DNA of 64,000 bases from Plasticicumulans lactativorans (GTDB lineage Bacteria; Pseudomonadota; Gammaproteobacteria; Competibacterales; Competibacteraceae). The notes below the pieces were generated by a model that worked only from the letters and a program-made list of their open reading frames with translations, had not been told where the DNA came from and did no database searches. Where the stretch lies: the NCBI RefSeq assembly GCF_004341245.1, contig NZ_SLWY01000014.1:110918-174917 (forward strand), written 5' to 3'. The translations under genes were made by a program, and so were the position numbers. Of this stretch, positions 43,915 through 53,091 are shown one piece after another (position 1 is the first letter of the stretch; each line of letters begins with the position of its first letter).

Positions 43915-44520
43915 ATGCCGGGGAGAGCAGCGCCCTGCCTTCACCCTTCTCCCCTTGGGGAGAAGGGCCGAGGATGAGGGTTCCTCGTGTCCATCCACCC
44001 GCCAGCCCGTAGGTTGGGGTGAGCGAACGCGAACCCCAACGTCCATCGGCGTCATCGGGCACCGCCGCGTTGGGGTTCGCTGCGCTCACCTCCAAGCTAC
44101 TGATGGTGTGGGAAGCACCCTCACCCCCACCCCAACCTACTGATGGTGTGGGAAGCACCCTCACCCCCACCCTAGCCCGTAGGTTGGGGTGAGCGAACGC
44201 GAACCCCAACGCCCATCGGCGTCATCGGGCACCGCCGCGTTGGGGTTCGCTGCGCTCACCCCAACCTACTGATGGTGTGGGAAGCACCCTCACCCCCACC
44301 CCAGCCCGTAGGTTGGGGTGAGCGAACGCGAACCCCAACGTCCATCGGCGTCATCGGGCACCCCCGTTGGGGTTCGCTGCGCTCACCGCCAACCTACTGA
44401 TGGTGTGGAAAGCACCCTCACCCCAACCCCTCTCCCAGAGGGAGAGGGGCCAAGGCGCGCCGCGCCGTTTTTACCCTTCTCCCTCTGGGAGAAGGGCCGG
44501 GGATGAGGGTTCTTTGCCGA
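43915..44520. repeat. Second cluster of composite inverted repeats
   Basis: Family 1 units begin at about 44010, 44180 and 44308, the last two 128 bp apart, joined by the linker TGATGGTGTGGGAAGCACCC. Family 2 hairpins lie at about 43940 and 44472. The cluster occupies nearly all of the gap between the permease and the antitoxin gene. Confidence 0.9.
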
Positions 44521-44611
44521 CGACACCACGCATCGGCACCGCCGTCGTCGAGCGACGTGCTGCACGGGTGCTATCGTCGTCCCTCGACATGCCATCAAGT
44601 GAGGTGGAGTG

Positions 44612-44857
44612 ATGCAACTCAATCTGCATGAGGCCAGGACGCGGCTCTCGGAGCTGGTCGAGGCGGCGCGCCGTGGTGAAGACATCGTGATCGCCAGATC
44701 GGGCACACCGATGGCCAGGCTCGTACCTGTTGGCGAGGCGCCGCGGCGTGGTATCCGGCTGGGTTTGATGAAAGGCGAGATCACGATTGCCGACGATTTC
44801 GACGCCCCTCTCCCTGCAGATGTACTGGCGGCCTTCGAAGGCATCGATGCGCCGTGA
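44612..44857 (+). CDS. Phd/YefM-type antitoxin
   Basis: An 81-residue antitoxin: MQLNLHEARTRLSELVEAAR followed by RGEDIVIARSGTPMARLVPV is the Phd/YefM DNA-binding fold, and the acidic C-terminus (DDFDAPLPADVLAAFEG) is the toxin-binding tail. GAGGTGG lies 5 bp upstream of the GTG/ATG pair (44609/44612). Its stop overlaps the GTG of a VapC-type toxin that is cut after 28 codons, so this antitoxin appears to have lost its partner. Confidence 0.9.
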   Translation: MQLNLHEARTRLSELVEAARRGEDIVIARSGTPMARLVPVGEAPRRGIRLGLMKGEITIADDFDAPLPADVLAAFEGIDAP

Positions 44858-45009
44858 AGGTGTTGCTCGACACTCACCTGGTGTTGTGGGCGATGCAGGA
44901 CGCGCCGGCCTTGTCGACCCAGGCAAGGACATGGGTCTTCACCCTTCTCCCCTTGGGAGAAGGGCCGGGGATGAGGGTTCCTCGTGTCCATCCACCCGCC
45001 AGCCCGTAG
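44854..45009 (+). pseudogene. VapC (PIN-domain) toxin truncated by a repeat insertion
   Basis: GTG at 44854 overlaps the antitoxin stop. The first 28 residues, VKVLLDTHLVLWAMQDAPAL and STQARTWV, are a clear VapC N-terminus with the first catalytic Asp (LLDTH). At about 44938 the sequence changes to the family 2 repeat (TTCACCCTTCTCCCC), and the frame continues through it to a TAG at 45007. The other PIN acidic residues are missing, so it is inactive. No remainder of the gene is seen beyond the repeats. Confidence 0.88.
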
Positions 45010-45440
45010 GTTGGGGTGAGCGAACGCGAACCCCAACGTCCATCTGGTGTGGGAAGCACCCTCACCCCAACCCCAGCCCGTAGGTTGGGGTGAGCGAACG
45101 CGAACCCCAACGTCCATCGGCGTCATCGGGCACCGCCGTTGGGGTTCGCTGCGCTCACCGCCAACCTACTGATGGTGTGGGAAGCACCCTCACTCCCACC
45201 CCAGCCCGTAGGTTGGTGGTGAGCGAATGCGAACCCCAACGTCCATCGGCGTCATCGGGCACCCCCGTTGGGGTTCGCTGCGCTCACCCCAACCTACGCG
45301 GAGCGGCCTGTCGTCATCGTGAGCCCCAACCCCCACGGGCGAGGGGTCAAGGCGCGGCGCACCGTTTTCACCCTTCGCCCCCTGGGGAGAGCGAAGCGAG
45401 GGGGGCGTAGCCGGCCGGGGATGAGGGTTTCTTGCGCAGA
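44938..45440. repeat. Third cluster of composite inverted repeats
   Basis: It begins with a family 2 hairpin inside vapC. A half-length family 1 unit at about 45007 (cut after GTCCATC) is followed by complete units at about 45080 and 45209 and a family 2 copy near 45366. The first ~115 bp are nearly the same as 43938-44050, including the linker CCTCGTGTCCATCCACCCGC. Confidence 0.9.
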
Positions 45441-45815
45441 TCGGTCTTCTCGGGGCAAGGGTGGAAGTGAGATCGGCTGCCGGCGGGGGGTGTAATCCCA
45501 TAAAACTCTTGTATCCTTGCGCCCACCCGCCTTTACCTTGCACTGCAACATAAGGGAAAGTAGCGCCGCTACAGCGGCCGACAGGGACTCCCGTGATGAC
45601 TCGATCCGCACCCGACGCCGGCACTAGGGCTCGCCATGTCCGTCGCTCCCAGGTTTCGACATGCGATGGCACCGGTTCGCGCCTTGCCGGATGGTGCGCA
45701 GGGAAGGGTGTGAACGGGCGCCTGCAGGGCCGGTACAGAACATTCGCCGCCGACATGCCCGCTTCGGGCATGCGGTTTGCTTAGCCTCGGTTACCGTAGC
45801 GAAAGGACGTTCTCG
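45441..45815 (+). promoter_or_regulatory. Non-coding region ahead of the polysaccharide locus
   Basis: No gene is supported here. An AT-richer patch at 45497-45515 (CCATAAAACTCTTGTATCC) is the best promoter candidate for rfbA, and AAGGA at 45803-45807 is its ribosome-binding site. No JUMPstart/ops element was found. Confidence 0.35.
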
Positions 45816-46703
45816 ATGACGACGCGCAAAGGCCTGATCCTCGCCGGCGGCTCCGGCACCCGCCTGCATCCGCTGACGCTGAGCGTGAGCAAGCAGCTGA
45901 TGCCGGTGTACGACAAGCCGATGATCTACTACCCGCTGACCACGCTGATGCTGGCCGGCATCCGCGACGTGCTGGTGATCACCACCCCGCGCGACCGCGA
46001 GGCCTTCGTCGCGCTGCTCGGCGACGGCAGCCAGTGGGGGCTCAACCTGAGCTATGCCGTGCAGCCGAGCCCCGATGGTCTCGCGCAGGCCTTCCTGATC
46101 GGCGAGTCGTTCATCGGCAACGCCCCGGCCACGCTGGTGCTGGGCGACAACATCTATTACGGCCACGGCCTGCCCCAGATGCTGCGGCGCGCGGCGGCGC
46201 GCGAGAGCGGCGCCACGGTGTTCGGCTACTACGTGCGCGACCCGGAGCGCTACGGCGTGGTGGCCTTCGATGCCGCCGGACGCGCCGTCGACCTCGAAGA
46301 GAAGCCGAAGGCGCCGAAGTCGAACTACGCGGTCACCGGGCTGTACTTCTACGACCCCGACGTCGTCGCGCTGGCCAAGGAAGTGCGGCCCTCGGCGCGC
46401 GGCGAGCTGGAGATCACCGATCTCAACAAGGCCTACCTGGAGCGCGGGGATCTCAGCGTCGAGCTGATGGGGCGCGGCTACGCGTGGCTCGACACCGGCA
46501 CGCACGACAGCCTGCTCGACGCGGCGAACTTCATCGCCGTGATGCAGGCGCGCCAGGGGCTGCAGATCGCCTGCCCCGAGGAGATCGCCTACCGGCTCGG
46601 GTGGATCGACGCCGAACACCTCGAACGCCTCGCCACCCCGCTCGCCAAGAACGGCTACGGCCAGTACCTGCTCGATCTGCTGAAGCGGGGCGCCGGTGCA
46701 TGA
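45816..46703 (+). CDS. rfbA: Glucose-1-phosphate thymidylyltransferase
   Basis: A 295-residue enzyme that makes dTDP-glucose from dTTP and glucose 1-phosphate, the first step to dTDP-rhamnose and other deoxysugars. The nucleotide-binding signature [20 protein letters not shown] with [16 protein letters not shown] is intact, and so are the sugar-binding [11 protein letters not shown] and [23 protein letters not shown] 45816 follows GAAAGGA. It opens the plus-strand half of the polysaccharide locus and is separated from rfbB by a nuclease fragment. Confidence 0.95.
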   Translation: MTTRKGLILAGGSGTRLHPLTLSVSKQLMPVYDKPMIYYPLTTLMLAGIRDVLVITTPRDREAFVALLGDGSQWGLNLSYAVQPSPDGLAQAFLIGESFIGNAPATLVLGDNIYYGHGLPQMLRRAAARESGATVFGYYVRDPERYGVVAFDAAGRAVDLEEKPKAPKSNYAVTGLYFYDPDVVALAKEVRPSARGELEITDLNKAYLERGDLSVELMGRGYAWLDTGTHDSLLDAANFIAVMQARQGLQIACPEEIAYRLGWIDAEHLERLATPLAKNGYGQYLLDLLKRGAGA

Positions 46704-46743
46704 ACCGCCGGCTGCGCGCGACGTTTTGAAAGAGGCACCGGCC

Positions 46744-46998
46744 ATGTTGGCGGAACGCGTACAGATCTGGGTGAAGCCCTGGATAGAGCAGGGCCTGCTG
46801 CAGGGCCGACGCGAAGGAGCCTCCCTGCTGCTGTGCACGCTGCTGCGCCGCCGCTTCGGTGATCTGCCCGAATGGGCCGACGCACGGCTGAACGCCGCCG
46901 ACGAGGCGCAGCTCGGTCACTGGGCCGATCGCGTCCTCGACGCCCCCACGCTCGACGCCGTTTTCGCCGCGCCGCCGCAGGGAGAGGCCGGCGCATGA
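46744..46998 (+). CDS. C-terminal fragment of an Rpn-type nuclease/transposase-like protein (DUF4351)
   Basis: An 84-residue ORF with AAAGAGG 10 bp upstream. [20 protein letters not shown], then [20 protein letters not shown] and [20 protein letters not shown], matches the C-terminal DUF4351 region of Rpn/YhgA-like proteins. The PD-(D/E)XK nuclease domain is absent. The frame extends 16 residues upstream without a start better than 46744. Stand-alone C-terminal Rpn products do occur by internal initiation, but here the N-terminal part is not present at all. It splits rfbA and rfbB. Confidence 0.7.
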   Translation: MLAERVQIWVKPWIEQGLLQGRREGASLLLCTLLRRRFGDLPEWADARLNAADEAQLGHWADRVLDAPTLDAVFAAPPQGEAGA

Positions 46999-47074
46999 CG
47001 CGCGTACCGGCCGCACCGCGCACCGATTTCGCTTCATCGCCTTTGCACGATCTGCTGAAAAGGGAACGCCACGC

Positions 47075-48106
47075 ATGAGTTATCAGCCCCGCAACGTCCT
47101 CGTCACCGGTGGCGCCGGCTTCATCGGCGCCAACTACGTGCGCCACCTGCTCGGCGCCGACCCGACGGTGAAGGTCGTCAACCTCGACGCGCTGACCTAT
47201 GCCGGCAGCCTCGACAACCTCGTCGACCTGCCCGACCCCGAGCGCCACGTGTTCGTGCACGGCGACATCTGCGACCGCGCCCTGGTCGAGCGCCTGCTGC
47301 GCGAGCACGTCATCGACACCGTCGTGCACTTCGCCGCCGAGAGCCACGTCGACCGCTCCATCAGCGGCCCCGGCGCGTTCGTGCGCACCAACATCGAAGG
47401 CACCTACACGCTGCTCGAAGCCGCCCGCCAGTACTGGCTGGGCGAGCAGGGGCTGACGCGCGAGGCCGCCGCCTCCATACGCCGCTTCCACCACATCAGC
47501 ACCGACGAGGTCTACGGCACCCTCGGCGCCACCGACCCCGCGTTCACCGAGACCACGCCCTACGCCCCCAACTCGCCGTACTCCGCGAGCAAGGCCGCGA
47601 GCGACCACCTGGTGCGCGCCTACTTCCACACCTACGGGCTGCCGGTGACCACCACCAACTGCTCGAACAACTACGGTCCCTGGCAGCACGGCGAGAAGTT
47701 CATCCCCACGGTGATCCGCAGTTGCCTGCAGGGCCGACCGATCCCGGTGTACGGCGACGGCAGCAACATCCGCGACTGGCTGTACGTGGAGGACCACTGC
47801 CGCGGCATCGAGCGCGTGATCCGCGACGGCCGGCTCGGCGAGACGTACAACATCGGCGGCTGCAACGAGTGGAAGAACCTCGACATCGTGCGGCTGATCT
47901 GCGAACTGCTCGACGCGCGCCGCCCGGCGCAGGCGCCGCACGCGCAGTTGATCAGCTTCGTCACCGACCGCCCCGGCCATGACTGGCGTTACGCGATCGA
48001 CGCCACCCGGATGCGCGCCGAACTCGGCTGGAGCCCGGCCGAAACCTTCGATACCGGCATCGTGAAGACGGTCGACTGGTACTTTGAACGGATGACAAGC
48101 ATTTAA
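47075..48106 (+). CDS. rfbB: dTDP-glucose 4,6-dehydratase
   Basis: A 343-residue extended SDR that converts dTDP-glucose to dTDP-4-keto-6-deoxyglucose. The Rossmann motif [19 protein letters not shown], the [12 protein letters not shown] segment, STDEVYGTL, the catalytic [10 protein letters not shown] and [10 protein letters not shown] are all present. The terminal 20 codons approach the AT-rich region that follows. The next two enzymes of rhamnose synthesis, rfbC and rfbD, are not in the window, so the final sugar may be a different deoxysugar or be made from genes elsewhere. Confidence 0.95.
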   Translation: MSYQPRNVLVTGGAGFIGANYVRHLLGADPTVKVVNLDALTYAGSLDNLVDLPDPERHVFVHGDICDRALVERLLREHVIDTVVHFAAESHVDRSISGPGAFVRTNIEGTYTLLEAARQYWLGEQGLTREAAASIRRFHHISTDEVYGTLGATDPAFTETTPYAPNSPYSASKAASDHLVRAYFHTYGLPVTTTNCSNNYGPWQHGEKFIPTVIRSCLQGRPIPVYGDGSNIRDWLYVEDHCRGIERVIRDGRLGETYNIGGCNEWKNLDIVRLICELLDARRPAQAPHAQLISFVTDRPGHDWRYAIDATRMRAELGWSPAETFDTGIVKTVDWYFERMTSI

Positions 48107-48239
48107 TTGATGTAACAGGGCCGGGTCGCTCTTATGGGGTTGCCCGGTTGTCATCCGCTGATCTGAACGCCATAAGAAACATGGGCTCGAAAATCAGGGC
48201 GGACGGTTATCGATACGTAACATTGGATTCCTTCCTGTT

Positions 48240-49562
48240 ATGCAGAGAGTAATGTCAAGAATGTCTCTAGACATACATATGAAGGAAATTCTCCGAGCGG
48301 CGACTACTGCTCTTTCCCTGAAGGTATTCGCGGCGGGGTTGGCGTTTGCCTTCAATGTCGTACTGGCGAGGATGCTGGGAGCTGATCAAACAGGTTTTTA
48401 CTTTATCTGCTTGGCGCTGGCGACCATATGCAGCGTGATCGGGCGTTTAGGTCTTGATGACGTATTAGTGAAGGTAACGTCGGCAAACAAGGCCGTTCAG
48501 TCATGGCAGTACGTCTATGGACATTTTGTCGCCGCCATTGTAATTGGAGGCGTCGGGTCAGCGCTTGTTGGAGTTGTGTTGTTTTTCTCGTCTGACTACC
48601 TGGCGGTAACTGTATTCGATCAGCCGCAATTGGTAGGCGCGATTAAATTGATGGCGCTCGCTGTTCTTCCTGTCAGCATTTATACCCTTGCCTCGCAGGG
48701 ACTGAAAGGACTGCGGTGCATAAAAGAATCTCTTTCAGTTCTCAATGTCTTTGCACCATTGGTTTCCTTGGCTGCATTGCCGGTATTCGTGGCATGGTTG
48801 GGGCTCGACGGCTCGATCGTGGCGTATGTGGTTGGCGCTTATTTTGCCGCAGCTATCGGTATATTTCTTTGGTACAGGCGCGCGACTGAAAACGCACCAT
48901 TTTCGTCGGCATTCAATATGCCTGAATTGCTTGGTCCTGCACCACCTTTGTTTATTGTTTCAGTGATGCAGCTGATCATCAACTGGTCTTCCGTCGTGTT
49001 CTTGGGCATTTGGGCCGATAGTGCTGATGCCGGTATTTTCCGGGTGGCGAACCGAACCGCCATGCTGACAAGTTTTATATTTATTGCAATTGATAGCATA
49101 TCGGCACCAAAATTTGCCGAGTTTATTAAAACAGGTAATTTAATGATGCTGAGAAAGACTGCGCGGCAATCGTGTGCGCTAATGGCATCGATTGCAGGCC
49201 CTGTCTTGGCGCTTTTTCTATTTTTCCCCGAGTTCGTTATGTCGGTCTTCGGGCATGACTTCGTTTCCGGGGCTACGGTTCTAGCCATTATCGCGGTCGG
49301 GCAGTTTGTGAATGTGGCCACTGGTTCGGTAGCAAGCCTTCTGGTAATGAGTGGTAATGAGAGATTGCTCAGGAACGATCTGATCGTATCCGCCATTCTT
49401 AATCTACTGCTCGGTATGATTCTGATTCCTAAATTCGGCTCTTTGGGGGCGGCAATTGGGTTGGCACTGACGATTGCTTTTCAGAATCTTTATGCGACTT
49501 ATTTGGTTTATCGTAAGTTAGGTTTTTGGACTATTCCGTTTTTTGGGAGAAAATGCTTATGA
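48240..49562 (+). CDS. Wzx-type polysaccharide flippase
   Basis: A 440-residue membrane protein with about twelve helices of the MOP flippase superfamily, which moves lipid-linked repeat units across the inner membrane. Typical parts are LKVFAAGLAFAFNVVLARML near the N-terminus and LIVSAILNLLLGMILIPKFG near the end. Several ATG codons near the start (48240, 48252, 48261, 48279) are possible. The gene is much richer in A/T than neighbours outside the patch, so it was probably acquired recently. Its stop overlaps the sulfotransferase start by four bases. Confidence 0.88.
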   Translation: MQRVMSRMSLDIHMKEILRAATTALSLKVFAAGLAFAFNVVLARMLGADQTGFYFICLALATICSVIGRLGLDDVLVKVTSANKAVQSWQYVYGHFVAAIVIGGVGSALVGVVLFFSSDYLAVTVFDQPQLVGAIKLMALAVLPVSIYTLASQGLKGLRCIKESLSVLNVFAPLVSLAALPVFVAWLGLDGSIVAYVVGAYFAAAIGIFLWYRRATENAPFSSAFNMPELLGPAPPLFIVSVMQLIINWSSVVFLGIWADSADAGIFRVANRTAMLTSFIFIAIDSISAPKFAEFIKTGNLMMLRKTARQSCALMASIAGPVLALFLFFPEFVMSVFGHDFVSGATVLAIIAVGQFVNVATGSVASLLVMSGNERLLRNDLIVSAILNLLLGMILIPKFGSLGAAIGLALTIAFQNLYATYLVYRKLGFWTIPFFGRKCL

Positions 49563-50470
49563 GTCGTTTACCAAATCTGATTATTGCGGGTGTCAATAAG
49601 GCTGGCACGACTTCTTTGTTTTCTTATTTGGCCAAGCATCCGGATGTCGGTGTTTCTAGTGTAAAAGAAACGTGTTATTACTTGCCGCTGCGTTATGGCA
49701 GAAACACTGATCCGATCAGCGTGTATAAAAAGTATTTTAATAATGTACAAGATAGAATGGTGGTCCTCGAATCCACTCCAGGCTATTTTTATGGTGGTCC
49801 TTCCCTGATTAATAGGATCAACGAAGATATTCCTGGTGTAAAAATATTGTTGGTTCTGAGAGATCCCGTTGATAGATTTTTCTCGTTTTATAAGTTTAAG
49901 AAAAATATGCTTGAATTGGATGAAGGCATTACTGCTAAAAGTTATTATGAGAAATGTATGGCAATGAATGCGTCCGAACTTTCGAATGACGCGTTCAATG
50001 CTTATTTCGGTTTGGAAGGGGGGTTGTATTATAAGTATATTGATCAGTGGGTTGATGTTTTTGATAAGCGACTAAAGATCATGTTTTTTGATGATTTGAA
50101 GTCGAATCCCAATATGGCTGTAAAAAATGTGTGCGATTGGATGAGCATTGATTACGAGCGATATCCTCAGTTTTCTTTTGATATAGAAAATAAGACAGTC
50201 GCTTATAAAAATAGAACACTACAGAAGTTGGCTCTTGGCGTTAATCAGTCAATGGAGGGCTTTTTTAGGGCAAATCCATCAGTTAAGCGTGTGTTGCGTG
50301 ATTTGTATTACTCTGTTAATTCCTCTTCTGACAGTGATTCTCTTCCAAGGGATAGTCTGAGTGAAGTAAAAACGCTTCTGCGTCAATATTATAGCGAGCC
50401 GAATTCGCTATTGAAGACATGCCTCATGAAGCAAGACGCTGATATTGTATTGCCTTCGTGGATACAGTAA
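49559..50470 (+). CDS. Sulfotransferase (PAPS-dependent)
   Basis: A 303-residue sulfotransferase. The 5'-phosphosulfate loop is NLIIAGVNKAGTTSLFSYLA (GxxKAGTTSL), and the 3'-phosphate site is LLVLRDPVDRFFSFYKF. It moves sulfate from PAPS to a sugar hydroxyl. ATG 49559 is chosen because it forms an ATGA overlap with wzx and has GGGAGA at the right distance. Codon use is AT-rich like its neighbours. With the second sulfotransferase at 54006 it indicates that the polysaccharide is sulfated. Confidence 0.88.
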   Translation: MSRLPNLIIAGVNKAGTTSLFSYLAKHPDVGVSSVKETCYYLPLRYGRNTDPISVYKKYFNNVQDRMVVLESTPGYFYGGPSLINRINEDIPGVKILLVLRDPVDRFFSFYKFKKNMLELDEGITAKSYYEKCMAMNASELSNDAFNAYFGLEGGLYYKYIDQWVDVFDKRLKIMFFDDLKSNPNMAVKNVCDWMSIDYERYPQFSFDIENKTVAYKNRTLQKLALGVNQSMEGFFRANPSVKRVLRDLYYSVNSSSDSDSLPRDSLSEVKTLLRQYYSEPNSLLKTCLMKQDADIVLPSWIQ

Positions 50471-50512
50471 GCATGAAATCACTAATAAAGTACTGTTTTT
50501 GAGCGACTTGTG

Positions 50513-51796
50513 ATGAATGTTGTCCTCAATAAGAAAGCGTTTTTTGTTGCCTTGATCGCTATTCCTATAGTGTTTCAAGAGGCGATGACGTCGTTAAATC
50601 TGACGCCAATAAGGTATGTTGACGAATTATTGGCAAGTTTTTCCTTTGTGCTTATTGGTTGGCATATCCTGACAAGAAGAAAAAATCCCAAAATTTATTT
50701 CTTGATCTTGTTCGGGTGGCTTTTTTTTGCGGCGTATTCATTTTTCTTTGGCATGGGGTCGTCATATATCTCAGAAGTCTTGCAGATGCTTATTCATTTT
50801 AAGTTTTTTCTTTTTTATGTTTTGTTTCGATGGGTTTTTTTAAACAAGCGCTGTGACAGTCAGTTTGAGACGGTTTTTTACTGGTGTTTTATTGTTTCTG
50901 TTTTGGGGATTGTTTTGAATGTTCTTCTTGGCGATCGATTTTGGGGGATTTTTGCTGCTCTTCCAAATACAAGAGATGGTTCTTATAGATATGAAGGTTT
51001 TCAGTTAAAACCAAATGACGTGGCATTTCTCGTTTCTCTATGGTTCCTTTATGTTGCCTTTAAGGCGTCTTTGGAGAAGTCTACAATAAAAATTGCTGTT
51101 GCTTTTGGCGTATCTTTGGTTTTGCTGTATTTGAACGGTTCGCGAACAGCTTTGTTGATCTATCCAATGGTTATGTTGGCGTTCTCATTTTTGTCACTAA
51201 AATATCGGCTAGCTTCAATTTTGATTTGCTTGGTTGCTATTCCAGGCATAATGGCGACCGATTATTTTCAGTTGCTGCTCCAAAAAACAGAAGGAAACAT
51301 AGGGGAGTTTTCGTCAATTGAGAGTTCGAGCTATATTCGTGCAATTATGATTTATAATGGCTTTAAGCTCTTAGTTGATTATTTTCCAATGGGTACGGGT
51401 GCCGGAACATTTGGGAGTGTAATGTCGGAAGGCAGTGTAGTTTATGACCAATTGGGAATTGGAAGCATGTCTTTTTTTGAGGACATGTGGGGCGTTTATG
51501 ATAGTAATCTGGCCACGATATGTGGGGAGTTTGGGTTTGTTGGGTTGATGTATTTTTATGTATTGCTTCCTTTTTCTGTATATAAAGATGTGATGAGCCT
51601 TGTTGGTGAGCAGTCTTATAAAGTGAGGTATGTTAGGTTTTATGTTATGTCGATTTTGTTTTTTGGTCTTTTTGTGTCGGTGACTAATCCATTTTTTATG
51701 TATCAGTATAATTCTACAATTTTTATAATGGCGATGTTTCTTGCGCGGAATCTTGCATTGAAGGCTAATAATCGGTTTGGACATGGCGTCAGTTGA
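50513..51796 (+). CDS. O-antigen polymerase/ligase-like membrane protein (Wzy candidate)
   Basis: A 427-residue polytopic membrane protein with about ten to twelve helices and a large periplasmic loop (near residues 240-340). The segment LYLNGSRTALLIYPMVMLAF matches the conserved part of O-antigen ligase/polymerase proteins. Between a flippase, a sulfotransferase and a glycosyltransferase it is the best Wzy candidate. The gene is strongly AT-rich. The GTG/ATG pair at 50510/50513 gives two adjacent starts. Confidence 0.8.
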   Translation: MNVVLNKKAFFVALIAIPIVFQEAMTSLNLTPIRYVDELLASFSFVLIGWHILTRRKNPKIYFLILFGWLFFAAYSFFFGMGSSYISEVLQMLIHFKFFLFYVLFRWVFLNKRCDSQFETVFYWCFIVSVLGIVLNVLLGDRFWGIFAALPNTRDGSYRYEGFQLKPNDVAFLVSLWFLYVAFKASLEKSTIKIAVAFGVSLVLLYLNGSRTALLIYPMVMLAFSFLSLKYRLASILICLVAIPGIMATDYFQLLLQKTEGNIGEFSSIESSSYIRAIMIYNGFKLLVDYFPMGTGAGTFGSVMSEGSVVYDQLGIGSMSFFEDMWGVYDSNLATICGEFGFVGLMYFYVLLPFSVYKDVMSLVGEQSYKVRYVRFYVMSILFFGLFVSVTNPFFMYQYNSTIFIMAMFLARNLALKANNRFGHGVS

Positions 51797-51849
51797 TTAA
51801 AAGCGCAATGCTTCCGACAAGGATAGAAATCTGGTAAGGATTGGCGAAT

Positions 51850-53091
51850 ATGAAAATTTTGCTTGCCCACAAGTTTTTCAAGATCACAGGCGGCGCCGAG
51901 GTTTTTTTCTTTGAGGTGGGGCGTGTCCTCGAACAGAGGGGGCACGAAGTTGTTTGGTTCTCAACGAAATCTTCAGATAATCTGCCAAGTGCTCAAGAAG
52001 ACTACTTCGTTGTTCCGCCCGAGTATCAATCAGGCAGCGTAGCGAAGCGCGCGCTCGGCATCGGCCGCATGATCTATTCGCGTGATGCCAAGGCGCAGTT
52101 CGCGCGGCTGATCGCCGACACCAAGCCCGACCTGATCCATGTGTTTGCCATCCACGTTCACCTGACGCCCTCGATCCTCGCGGCGGCGCACGAGGCGGGC
52201 GTGCCGGTGGTGATGAGCTGTAACGACTACAAGCACATCTGCCCGAATTACAAGCTCTATCACCACGGGCACATCTGCACCGATTGCAGGGGCGGGCGCT
52301 TCTACAAGGCGATCGCCAACCGCTGCTGCAAGGATTCGCTGGTGTTCAGCGTCGCCAGCAGCGTGGAGGCGTACGTGCACAATGCCATGGACGTGTACCG
52401 CAAGTACGTGCACACGTACCTGTTCGCGAGCGAGTTCATGGCGCGCGAAACCGAACGCTTCTGGGGCGAGGGCAGCTTCCGCTGGGACAAGCTCAGCAAT
52501 CCGTTCGACAGCCGCAAGTACCCGCTGTCGGAGGCATACGACGACTATGCGCTGTACTTCGGCCGCCTGGTGGACGAGAAGGGGGTCGACGTCCTCGTGC
52601 GCGCCGCCGCGCAGGCGCCGGACGTGAAGATCAAGATCGTCGGCAACGGCCCGGACGAGGACAACCTGCACCGGCTGGCGCAGGACCTGAAGCTTTCGAA
52701 CGTCGAGTTCCTGGGGCCGATGTGGGGAGAGGCGCTGGATGCCGTTCTCGCGCGCGCGCGTTTCGTGATCGTGCCGTCGGTATGGCATGAAAACTTCCCC
52801 TACGTCATCAACCAGTCCTTTGCCTTCGGCAAGCCGGTGATCGGCTCCGATCGCGGCGGCATTCCCGAAATGGTCCACGACGGGGAACGGGGCCTGACCT
52901 ATCCGGCACAGGATCACGCCGCGCTGGCAGCGGCCATGACGAAGTTGTGGAACGACCCGCAATGCAGCGTCGACATGGGGCGCAGGGCAAAGGCCTTCGT
53001 CGACGACGAGTTCAACGATGAGCGCTTCTACGAGCGGCTCATGACCATCTACAACGGTGTACTGAATGCGCGCACTGGTATTGGGCGGTAA
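51850..53091 (+). CDS. Family 4 glycosyltransferase with a base-composition break inside
   Basis: A 413-residue GT4 enzyme. The N-terminal domain starts MKILLAHKFFKITGGAEVFF with the GGAE glycine turn, and the C-terminal donor-binding domain has KIKIVGNGPDEDNLHRLA and RFVIVPSVWHENFPYVINQS plus FGKPVIGSDRGGIPEMV (the EX7E region). It transfers a sugar from a nucleotide donor to the lipid-linked unit. AAGGA precedes ATG 51850. The first ~60 codons are AT-rich and the rest is GC-rich, with the border at about 52030. It overlaps the next gene by 26 bp. Confidence 0.9.
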   Translation: MKILLAHKFFKITGGAEVFFFEVGRVLEQRGHEVVWFSTKSSDNLPSAQEDYFVVPPEYQSGSVAKRALGIGRMIYSRDAKAQFARLIADTKPDLIHVFAIHVHLTPSILAAAHEAGVPVVMSCNDYKHICPNYKLYHHGHICTDCRGGRFYKAIANRCCKDSLVFSVASSVEAYVHNAMDVYRKYVHTYLFASEFMARETERFWGEGSFRWDKLSNPFDSRKYPLSEAYDDYALYFGRLVDEKGVDVLVRAAAQAPDVKIKIVGNGPDEDNLHRLAQDLKLSNVEFLGPMWGEALDAVLARARFVIVPSVWHENFPYVINQSFAFGKPVIGSDRGGIPEMVHDGERGLTYPAQDHAALAAAMTKLWNDPQCSVDMGRRAKAFVDDEFNDERFYERLMTIYNGVLNARTGIGR

